In this document: positions 55,445-64,000 of the stretch, in pieces | Layout of the letters: every line of letters starts with the position of its first letter | Numbering within the stretch: the stretch's first letter is position 1 | Source of the DNA: Naganishia liquefaciens | Lineage: Eukaryota; Basidiomycota; Tremellomycetes; Filobasidiales; Filobasidiaceae | Reading direction: 5' to 3' | Assembly: GCA_013423385.1 (NCBI GenBank) | Contig: BLZA01000007.1 | Span: 558,001-622,000, forward strand | DNA: 64,000 nt | Position numbers and translations under genes: made by a program | The notes under the pieces: generated by a model | Databases searched by the model: none | What the model was told of the DNA's origin: nothing | Seen by the model: only the letters and a program-made list of their open reading frames with translations

Positions 55445-57920
55445 ACCTGTTATCGCTTTTCCAACGATTCATGTAGAAATCTGCTAGCTCATCCTCGGTT
55501 GGCACCAGCTTCGGCCCCAGCCAGCGCACAAGCCAGTCACGGAGCCATTCCCCGTCTGTCATCAAAGCGTACTTGTGCCACCCTTGTTCCCCCGCTCGAT
55601 ATCGCATCTGCTTTGGCGACGCCGAGTTTTCCACCTGTAGCAAGACCATGCAGAGACTCTTCCGTTGAGGCTGAACCTTGAGCCTTCTCATCCATTCAAG
55701 GGTTAAGGCCATCTCATGGCCGAGATTGTGCTTGTTGAGCAAGCTGATGTACGATTGAAAAGTGTCGGCCGTGTAAGTAATGTCGTTGTGGCGAGAGCCA
55801 ATCGGTAACTCGGCTAGTATCTGGGCTGGATCGCAATCCGTCGGTGGAAGTCGGGAAGCAGATTCACGATGACCAAACACCATACTACCGATACCGCCGG
55901 CGATTCCGCCGTCCAACGGAGATCGCACAGCTGAAAGACGGGGATGATTGCGGAATAAAATGTGCCTGAAGAGCGATCTTGCATTCTTCCAGTCCAGCCA
56001 CAATCTGCCTCCTTGAGGTATCTGCCACCAAGGTCGATCTGCTGAAGACACTCGAGCACTTCCTGCATTTGCCGACTCCTCTGGTTCGGGATCTTGCACA
56101 TTCTGGTCATACATCTGAATGTCAGACGTTTCTGAGAAGAACGATCGTTTGACGAGTTGTTTGAAAGAGGTGTTTCGCGTCTCGGGAACGATGCGGGTCG
56201 CGAACAGCATGTTGCCAAGTGCGATTTCATCCGGGCGTATGTCCCATCGCTGATTCATGTCCTCCCATATCCGCTGGAAATAATCCACTCGACCGTTGTC
56301 AGCGCAAATTCGAAGGAGTCCATTGACTATTTTCTTGTCGACAACCGAATTTGAAAGCCGACTACAAGCGTCCACAAGCTGAACAGCCTCATCGAGCTTG
56401 CGGAGTCGAGCGAGAACCTTCAAAACAGCTAAGATTAACGGGCTATCGATCACTGCAGTCAGGTAGAAGCGCTTCCAGATCTTCCACGCAGTTGCCGCCT
56501 GGTCTCGTATGAGATAGCCCTTCAAGATCACGGCAAGGTTCTCTTGAATGACGTTTTGAGGCAGAGTCCGGCAGAGGTCTTGCCATTCGTTGTAGTCGAC
56601 CTGACGGGAATATGCCGCACCGGCGAGTCGAAATGCGTGCGTGAATTCTTGATTGAGCCCGACGCTTCCGGCATCATTAACAGGTTCAGAGACCGTATAC
56701 TGGATGTTGAGGACCTGCTGGTATACTATGCTTCCCGGATCAATATATTGCAAAGAGCCAAGGAGTATCCGGTATGTCTTCTGTATCTCTTCGATATTCG
56801 TCGTGCAGGCGAGATCGGCTTGAAGCAACGCCAGAAGCTCCAAGCTTTGGGTAGCATCCTTCCGCCTAACGGCGTAGCGAAATAGTTCGCGCCTCCAGCT
56901 CGGGCGCTGTTCGAGTTTCCTGCGCCTTCGTACCACCTCCAGCGCCTTGATAAGGGGCTTAGACAGATACTTTCGAAAATACAGAGAGTCCAATATCGGC
57001 AGCGTCAGAACACGGGATTTGGTGCCAGCAAGATGCTTGACGTGGGTCGCCAGGAGTTTTCGAGACAATTCGGCTTGAGCCCGGGATCCACGTCTCTCGT
57101 TGTCGGTTCTGGATACTAGTCGCTGTAAGGCGCGGAGGATAGCAAGTTCCCCTTCGTCTCCACTGTGAGTCTTCGTTGGGAACGAGAACGAGGGCACTTC
57201 AGCGAGGTCTTTGACTTCCCACTGATCAGTCCGTGATCTGTAGAGGGTTTCAATTGCGCTGAGCATCCCATGTTCGGCAAAACGGTCGATAAGAAGCGCG
57301 ACTAAACGATTTCGGGTGGTGGTATCGAAAGCCGGCAGTCGGGGAATTATGGTATGACAAAGATCCAGAAGGGTCTCAGCTTCAGCAGAAAGCCGAAGAA
57401 TGGCCAGCCAGAGCCAAGGCGGAGCGGGCGAAGCCTCGAAACGTAGACCCTGCTGAGTCATCCATACGAGGCAGCGTTCGAGCGAATCAAAGTGCTTGAC
57501 CTGATCAGCAAACCTGTCTTGCAGGCCTTTTGGCCATTCCTCAAGGTCGAGGCAATGAGGTGCCATTCCGTCATCAAATGTCGTCGATTGACATGAATTC
57601 GCTGATGTCAGGGTAGGAAGAATCTCCATCCCGTTCTGCGATATCTGATTTTCTGTAGCGAGGTGGATCATTTTCGAGTGCCGCGATTCTTCGGCCGCAT
57701 CTCTCCATTCTGCTGCATCTGATCTCGATAACACTCGTGCGGGTTCTTGTAGAAGCATAGCCGCACTTGTTGCGAGTCGAGGTTGCCCCTGGCGAAGATG
57801 ATGCGGCCGTGGTTGCAGAGCCTGGTATGAGGCTTCTGTTTGTCGGATTCCAACCGCCCGGCGAAGGGGTGCCCAGCGAGCGGTATTCTGAAGTTTCGTT
57901 GACAAGGATTCGTATATCAA
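55422..57920 (-). CDS. Pentatricopeptide-repeat-like mitochondrial protein
   Basis: This is a single-exon protein of 832 residues. The N-terminal region is rich in Arg, Ser and Ala and poor in acids (STKLQNTARWAPLRRAVGIR), as in mitochondrial presequences. The body is all-helical with PPR-like units: LAVILKGYLIRDQAATAWKI, PLILAVLKVLARLRKLDEAV, VNGLLRICADNGRVDYFQRI followed by WEDMNQRWDIRPDEIAL, and TADTFQSYISLLNKHNLGHE followed by MALTLEWMRRLKVQPQRKSL. Such proteins bind organellar RNA, and a role in mitochondrial RNA processing or translation is likely. The individual target cannot be read from sequence. It converges on PEX5 with 37 bp between the two stops and is the only long intronless gene in the window. 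Confidence 0.82.
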   Translation of the reverse strand: MIYESLSTKLQNTARWAPLRRAVGIRQTEASYQALQPRPHHLRQGQPRLATSAAMLLQEPARVLSRSDAAEWRDAAEESRHSKMIHLATENQISQNGMEILPTLTSANSCQSTTFDDGMAPHCLDLEEWPKGLQDRFADQVKHFDSLERCLVWMTQQGLRFEASPAPPWLWLAILRLSAEAETLLDLCHTIIPRLPAFDTTTRNRLVALLIDRFAEHGMLSAIETLYRSRTDQWEVKDLAEVPSFSFPTKTHSGDEGELAILRALQRLVSRTDNERRGSRAQAELSRKLLATHVKHLAGTKSRVLTLPILDSLYFRKYLSKPLIKALEVVRRRRKLEQRPSWRRELFRYAVRRKDATQSLELLALLQADLACTTNIEEIQKTYRILLGSLQYIDPGSIVYQQVLNIQYTVSEPVNDAGSVGLNQEFTHAFRLAGAAYSRQVDYNEWQDLCRTLPQNVIQENLAVILKGYLIRDQAATAWKIWKRFYLTAVIDSPLILAVLKVLARLRKLDEAVQLVDACSRLSNSVVDKKIVNGLLRICADNGRVDYFQRIWEDMNQRWDIRPDEIALGNMLFATRIVPETRNTSFKQLVKRSFFSETSDIQMYDQNVQDPEPEESANAGSARVSSADRPWWQIPQGGRLWLDWKNARSLFRHILFRNHPRLSAVRSPLDGGIAGGIGSMVFGHRESASRLPPTDCDPAQILAELPIGSRHNDITYTADTFQSYISLLNKHNLGHEMALTLEWMRRLKVQPQRKSLCMVLLQVENSASPKQMRYRAGEQGWHKYALMTDGEWLRDWLVRWLGPKLVPTEDELADFYMNRWKSDNRSPTANAV

Positions 57921-58398
57921 TGCCTATCCCCGTACATGTCACATCGTTCGTAGCTCACCATCATTTCGGCTCCTGTTCAATATCGCTTTCGGAGGTGAAC
58001 GAGACGCATCACCGGCACTTTCGCCGTTGCCTGCTTTCGAGGTTGCGCGGTGACCTTACGAGGAAGATCAAGGAGCTGGTACCCGACAGTGGATATAGAT
58101 GGACAGCGAGTCTCCCTTGCCGATGACGGAAATGTTTAGGACACAGATTGGGAAACTGAGAACAGCAGGCCGCGTGAAGCAGTTTCAGAAGCTCTGCCGT
58201 GTTTCGATCGAATCTCAAAGCGATCGAGCGTCTTCCCCTAGGCTGCTCCCTAGGCGTTGCACTTGCGCACTCGAAACTCACTCGAATTAGGAACTCGCGA
58301 TGGGTGTCTATCCCCTCATTCCCGTCTTTCATATCTCCCGAGGGTGAACGCAGAAGCATTCCATCAGCATAGTGCTAATTTGGGTCAAAGAATCTACC
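57921..58398. other. Divergent promoter PPR / pICln
   Basis: These 478 bp lie between two divergent starts. Small open frames have no recognisable content. I see no other feature. Confidence 0.45.
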
Positions 58399-59250
58399 AT
58401 GTTCACGCCAACAGCTAACCCGCCAACATTCGTGACTCCGGAAGAGCACGCGCAAATAACCTCGTCAACCCCGGAGTCATTCTCCGACATTCCACCAGCG
58501 TTGCGCTTTCATGATACGGAAGTAGATATCGAAGTCGACCCAAAGCTTGACTTCTTAGATGAGAAGGCCAAGGGAACGCTATGGGTCACCGAGAAGTGGG
58601 TCATTATAGCGGAATGTCCACAGCCGACATGACTGAGTTGCTTCTATAATCAGGGCATTCGTCTTCATACCAACCGGATCTGCCAACGGCTCAGAAGCTC
58701 CGCTGCCTACTGGTTTCTCGCTCGAGTACCCTTCCATCACACTACACGCGATCTCACCAGCCAGTGACGACGCTCCGGCAAATCTATATTGCCAGGTCGA
58801 GGACTCGTCCGCGGCGGCCCCTGCCCACACGGAAGCTGAAGAGGAGAATGAGGTAGAGGACGATGAAGACGTGACGCCCATGCGAGAGCTCAAGGTTTTT
58901 GTCAAGACTGCCGAACAACGTAAGTAATCGTTCGGATTCTTGGACTGCCGCAAACTCAAATTAATCACTCCATAGTGAACCAGCTTTTTCATGCGTTGTC
59001 TCTCTGTGCATCTTTGCATCCATCACAAATGTCACCGGGAGACGAATTGTCTGGACAAAGGGGGTTCTTTGGCGGGAACCCGGACGACGAAGATCGAGAG
59101 CTACCATTCCCTATCACTGGATTGCCGAATGGCGCAGATGGAGCATTCCAGGATGCTGCTGAACCGGAAGCCAATGGAGACGACTCTGTCGACGGTGGAA
59201 GGACAAGGTCTGATTATCAAAGTGGCACAGAGAGATTCAGGCCATACTGA
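58399..59250 (+). CDS. pICln (methylosome subunit, Lot5/ICln family)
   Basis: pICln is the Sm-protein chaperone of the PRMT5 methylosome and assists snRNP assembly. Three exons (58399-58595, 58654-58919, 58976-59250) give 245 residues, close to the family's usual size. The PH-like fold reads DTEVDIEVDPKLDFLDEKAK, GTLWVTEKAFVFIPT, FSLEYPSITLHAISPAS and LYCQVEDSS. An acidic linker AEEENEVEDDEDVTPMRELK follows, then VFVKTAEQLNQLFHALSLCA with SLHP. The C-terminus is acidic with EDRELPFPITGLPNGADG. The motif order G-L-x-V-T-x-x, S-x-x-Y-P-S-I-x-L-H-A-x-S, C-Q-V and acidic tail matches ICln. Confidence 0.88.
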
Positions 59251-59445
59251 AAAGATCGATTGGACACTGGACAAGCAATCGGCGGTCATGGAAGCTCCGA
59301 CAAATATGAAGTCGTGTACAATACTTGATTGGAATACAACAGCGTTGAACACGTTTTGTAGACCAGGTTCATATGAGAGACAGGTAGTGGCAAGCGTGAT
59401 ACAAGGTTGTGCTGTCTCTCAAAGACAGCTGACGGGGAATGACAA

Positions 59446-62400
59446 CTAGGGCGATGTCGCAGTATTTGATTGAGCGATCTCGGACGAAAGCTTGGTAGCT
59501 GATACAAGGGCGGCTTTGACCTCGGCTGTACACGTGGAAGGGTTTGATGAATACGGTTCCTGAACATTGTCATCAAGCAGCTGACTCACATGCCATCATG
59601 TCGATGCCGTCCCACATCTGGCCATACGCTTGCAGTCCAGCGAGAATCACTTTGACGTTGGTCCACAAAGCTTCTAGCTCCTCTCTGGCGATTGCCGAAA
59701 CGTCCGTGAAATCGCTAGCTTGCACTGCCAGACAGAGAAGCACTACGCAGGCGAGGACAGCACGCAAGTCAGCTACTCAGGTAACGGTTCATCTTCATGA
59801 CGCACAGAATGAATACGCCCCGCAGACTAAGCCGCACGCGCAGAAGGGCATCCATTTCGGGCTATACGGGAAAGTGTGATCAGTGGGATGCGAGGAAGCG
59901 AAATTATCTACATACGGTCCTTTCCACATGGCCAGCGTCGCTGAACGATGCAAGACCTCGAGCCTGACCACTGAATGAGCCGCTGTAGCGCAGCGTTGGA
60001 GCGAAACCCCGGGCGGGAAAGGTCCGTCGGGTCCTACCACAACAGGATCATCGTCTACGCTGTCGGAGCTGTCGGAGTCTTGCTTGGCTTCGACGCCGGA
60101 CTGCGTCCGATCAACCGCAAGCTGAACAGGAGCCCGTTTGATATCGACTCCCCAGGCTTTATGCTGTTTTGTGGCGCCTTCCGATTGCGGCTGTCTCTCC
60201 GTTGGAGCTGGATCCAACGGATTTTTAGCAGTAAGAGGAGCGGGGCGAGTGATCGGCTGATCCTGAAAACGGGGTTGCATCCTCGCTGCCTGCGTTGGCG
60301 AGATCTCCTGCATACTGGCCGTTGCCTGCGCAGCTGTGACTTGAGACCTGTCAGCCTGATAGCCATTCAAGGGCATGCCGATATAGCCGGTCTCTGCAGT
60401 AAAGATTCCTGGCACAGGAGGAAGATAGGCAGGAGCCTCATTGACAGGCTGATAAAGGGACCCCGCTCCCTTGGGCATCGCAAACCATGGTGCCGGGAAG
60501 GATTGCGGGTACAGCGCTGGGTCCCAGAGGAGCCCTTCCATAGGAAGCTGATCCAGAGCTTGGGCGTTGAGACTCATCGCGTTGCTGTGCTGATAAGTGT
60601 AGGCTGCGGAATTCTGGACGGGCGTGACCGGAAGCGGATAACCGAGGGTTCGAAGCCCGTTGTCACTACCGGAGCCTGCTAAAAGGCTGCCTGAGTCCTG
60701 GTAGCTGGATAGCATCTGGGATCCAGCATATGGTGAACCATTGCCATTTGAAGATCCATTCGGCACAAATGCCTGCGATCCCGAGGAGACTGACAAAGGC
60801 TGTTGAGGAGTTGGTGGTAGAGCGCCGGCCGCCGCCTTTGGCAATCCGCACATTTTGCGACTGAACATGGCAACTTCCGGGAATGCCTGGCGACGATGAA
60901 GCTGTATATGACAACTGTCGAGTTCGAGAGGTAAGCTAGACTAGCTTTGCCAGAGCTGTAATAGCTACTCACACAGCCAACATCATGGAAGCAGAAAGTT
61001 GCTGGTTTCTAACGACCTCTTCCTCTCCACCTGGTACCAAGGGAATCACAGATTTCGCTTCCCCTTTTTTCAATAACTCGAGCACCGTACGATCCAATTT
61101 CAGCATTCTCCTGTGCAGCCTTTTCTTCTTCTGGGCTTCGGCTTTGGCTGCTGGGTCAGTCATGCCTTGGAATTCCTCATCTGAGAAATTGCCTTCTTCC
61201 AGAGCGGATTCTGGCGCATCAGGATTAGGAAAGTTGAAATCAAGGGTCATGATGACATCCATAGCTGCGCAGGCAAGGCCGATAGATTCAATCCAGTTCG
61301 ACCAAGACTGTGCATCAGAATATGAGCGGAAAGGCGGATCCCAGTCCTTGCCTTTGGACTCACGTCGTCGTCTAAGGCGCACGCAGGATAATGAACCGCT
61401 ATACGCTTGTCGTCGTGAGCTACGATAGGTCGCTGATGAAGGACGACATTGATGAATGTGATGATTCTGAGGATTACAGTGACTACTCACAGATCCTGCC
61501 ACCAATCCAGATATGAGCATAGCGGCGAACGCAACCCACCACGTCCGCCTTGCCATGTCTTTGACGACAGATTCGCCTTCAACTGCTTTCGCTGGAGTCA
61601 CTCGAGGCCGAACCGGGTCGGAGCTGTCGAAGTTGGCTTTGTCTGTTTGATGTAATCCCATCTCCATCGCCACCTGGACCGCTTGGTTCATCCTCATTCT
61701 GTTCCGGACTGGATTGCCGTTCTGCGCGAACTCGTATAGGCCGAGCAAGGCTAGAGCCTGTACGCATTCAATGCTCGACGTGGCATCGTCCTCGTGTGCT
61801 TCGGCAAGCATTTCATCGACCCGGTTGGATGCTTCTTGCGCTAACCTCGCCGCCTGAGCCCTCCTCAACGCTCGAGAGGCAAGTGACTTAGCGACAGGGT
61901 CCGCTGGATTTGGGCAGAGAGCGAGAATAGCGCGAATTGCTAGCAGGAACGGTGAATCGGGTGAAAGGCGGGCGGCAATGAACGGTAGATGCTTGACCGG
62001 AGGAAGAAGAGGTTGGAAAGGATGGATCTCCTCCCAGTACGCTGTAAGAATTCCCACGATATCTTGTGGGTGCCACGTACGGACTGCCAAAGCAGGATCA
62101 ACTACTTTACCTTCCGCAAGGTGCAGATCCCCCATGTCAGGAGGCATTTCCATCTTCAAGCCAGCCAAGTCGTCGAGCTGTTTGAGGTATTGAGCGAGAG
62201 GCGTTGGCGCGGGCTCAAGCTGTTCCTTCTTCTTCCTAGCACCGCCTCGGCGACTCTTGACATATTGGCATTCCCGGTCTTTCGCAACGCATTGTCCGCA
62301 AATGGGCTGCACTCCGTCACAACGAGCCTTCTTTGCGCGACAAGCGAGACAAGCATTTTTCACAGGGGGTGCGATGGCGTGTCGGCTCTCGTCACCGCCC

Positions 62401-63252
62401 GAATTGGACTTCTTGTGCTTCTTCCCGTTCGTGTTCCCATCACTCGAATAATCCCCGGGACCAGTACTGCTTCGCTCCGATGTCATAGCGTCGGAATAAG
62501 GCGCTACGTGCTTGATGGGTTGATGACCGTACTGGAACACCTGGGGCTGGATCTGAGGGCCAGGCAGAAGTTGTTGGTTCGGCAGATTAGGGGCCTCTTG
62601 CGGATGGGTTTGCCTGGCTGGCGAGACGTGTTGTGGAGGCATAGTCGAGGTAAAGCCAGTGATGGTAGATGGAGGCTGATGAGCGTTCGCGACATTGTCA
62701 AGTGCTGGTGCGAAGTAAGCAGGATGTAATGACTGGTTGGCATGCTGTGCCTCTTCTGCTCCTCGGCTGTGGGACGCATTGTACCCGGTTACTCCGTCAA
62801 ATTCATTGTGGCCGAATTCGTATCGACCTGGTTGGTGCGGAATTGTATCCCAATCTGGCTTATGATGATACGGATGCTGCTGCGAGTGATAGGTCGCGTG
62901 GTTGTGCGTCGCAAAAGCGGGCTGAGACGCCTGTACGTCTGGGGCATACTATAAATGCCCTTTCACATTAGTGCTTCATCATTCGAAAGTGATAACCACA
63001 ACTTACGAGGGCAGAGTTCCCCGCTGATCCTGCATCAAAGCCTGTTAATCGATTCGCTACATTCCCCTGATACGGTGCTTCCCCTGGCCTGGGCACGTAA
63101 CCCTCATTGTGATAATCGGCGAAGGCTTGAGAAGGGTGAACCGATGTGTACAAGCCTGGAGCATCGCCTTGCACCTCGTGATTCTGCTGATTCCGAGGTA
63201 TGGCATAGAGCTGGCCATCTTGACCCAGAACGTATTCTGGTAGATCCTGCAT
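59446..63252 (-). CDS. Zn2Cys6 fungal transcription factor
   Basis: This is a zinc-cluster transcription factor with a fungal_trans-type middle domain. The start at 63252 (MQDLPEYVLGQDGQLYAIPR) opens a long Gln/His/Pro-rich N-terminal region over two or more exons. Around residues 280-310 the zinc cluster reads CLACRAKKARCDGVQPICGQ then CVAKDREC, a CX2CX6CX6CX2CX6C pattern, followed by the basic stretch KSRRGGARKKKEQ. The middle domain includes DIVGILTAYWEEIHPFQPLL, VQALALLGLYEFAQNGNPVR, MRMNQAVQVAMEMGLHQTD and KDMARRTWWVAFAAMLISGL. The C-terminal part is low-complexity (SSNGNGSPYAGSQMLSS), then SVVRLEVLHRSATLAMWKGP and ASDFTDVSAIAREELEALWT. By my splice reading the last exon ends SSEIAQSNTATSP. 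The 3' exon joins are less certain. Target genes cannot be inferred. Confidence 0.85.
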
Positions 63253-64000
63253 ACTTACCACGCAGTCTACTGCGATGTGCCGCTAGGAAGTCTTGATCCA
63301 GAAGACTGATTCGAGATATCGGATCCTCGGGTCCACACGCGTCGAGGACCAAGGGGAAGTAATCAACGTTCGAAAGTGGTGAGACTGCCGTCTGACGGAG
63401 CGGCTGGTCAAGCGGCGTCCCAGAGAGGTGGCAGTATGACAGAACGGAGCAACCTTGGCGTCAACTGGGGTCGAGTATTTGCGAAACGCACAGCTGGCGC
63501 GAGATATCAGTCTCGCTGCACGGCGCTGGCAACTACTGGCTTGCGAAATGAAGTTGAATTGCGAGATGCGTCTGCTGTCGATCAGCACGTCGATCGTTCT
63601 CGGAACGGAATGCAGACCGGATGGACGTCGTGATGTCGTGATAGCCTCCGCTCAGCGTCAGCGATCCCAAATATGCTCCCGTCTCTCGGTGGGAACTGCG
63701 GTTGATGAACTACCCGGTAATCACCTCGTCCGCTTGATTGGTCCTGGTTCTAAGGGAAATACTGGGCCCGAATAGTCGACGAACGATGTGAGCGATGAGT
63801 GCGTGGATCTCGCTGGTTTAATACGAGTCTCGCAGCTCCCGCTGTAAGCCTAGCAAACAAGTGTCGTCACGGGGTGGCCAACAGATGTGACAGGGGATAG
63901 GGAATCGCTGGGGAGCGGATGAGGGAGCTCAGCCAGTTGTCGAAATTCGGTCTAGCCGGCGCCGTGCGCTTTGCTCGCCCAGATTCTCGAATTGCGCTCT
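63253..64000. other. Upstream region of the Zn2Cys6 gene to window edge
   Basis: These 748 bp presumably hold the promoter and 5' UTR of the zinc-cluster gene. A long 5' leader is likely, since open frames here are short and lack protein features. Nothing else is recognised. Confidence 0.45.

Overview
This window is nuclear DNA of a basidiomycete fungus. The genes are broken by many short introns (mostly about 50-70 nt, GT-AG with some GC-AG), spacing is tight, and the gene set is eukaryotic and fungal: a Zn2Cys6 regulator, ERG28, a Ste6-type exporter, fungal-type catalase, PEX5 and a large lipid-transfer protein. Frequent CGA arginine codons and intron density would suit a Tremellomycete-like yeast, but that placement is inference. 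I saw no transposon, viral relic or CRISPR array.

Layout: 1-1568 GSK3-type kinase (5' end off the window); 2539-4837 dihydroxy-acid dehydratase; 5214-7002 perilipin-like lipid-droplet protein; 7189-7824 ERG28 (minus); 8099-10310 DNA polymerase delta small subunit; 10434-13201 large-subunit catalase (minus); 13999-19181 full-length Ste6-like ABC exporter; 19619-23078 2-oxoglutarate dehydrogenase E1 (minus); 24164-25563 PP1/GLC7 (minus); 27558-28900 elongation factor 1-beta; 29354-30444 Tlg1/syntaxin-6-like SNARE (minus); 30763-34251 GPI inositol-deacylase BST1; 34837-36761 a secreted repeat protein with Kex2-type sites; 37707-39561 aldehyde dehydrogenase; about 40.1-40.6 kb a tRNA-Lys and a truncated copy; 41547-50757 FMP27/SABRE/Hobbit bridge-like lipid-transfer protein (minus); 51241-52070 Cue1-like CUE protein; 52747-55384 PEX5; 55422-57920 a mitochondrial PPR-type protein (minus); 58399-59250 pICln; 59446-63252 Zn2Cys6 transcription factor (minus).

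Most genes are housekeeping genes that share only proximity. Several act on membranes and lipids: ERG28, the perilipin-like protein, BST1, the SNARE, the FMP27-like protein, the Cue1-like protein and PEX5. I see no operon-like unit or biosynthetic cluster.

The most unusual item is 34837-36761. Spliced as I propose, it encodes a 556-residue preproprotein with a signal peptide, a short basic Gly-Lys-Pro repeat, and a 24-25 residue tandem repeat. Each unit of that repeat ends in an acidic/aromatic core, typically ADIVWD, followed by Lys-Arg. This is the architecture of a precursor cut by Kex2 into several secreted peptides. I do not recognise it as a named family. Other points for review are three probable GC-AG introns, a tRNA-Lys partial duplicate whose exon is conserved while its intron has diverged, a 487-nt structured first intron in the EF1-beta gene, and a 35-bp tandem duplication spanning the ends of two convergent genes.
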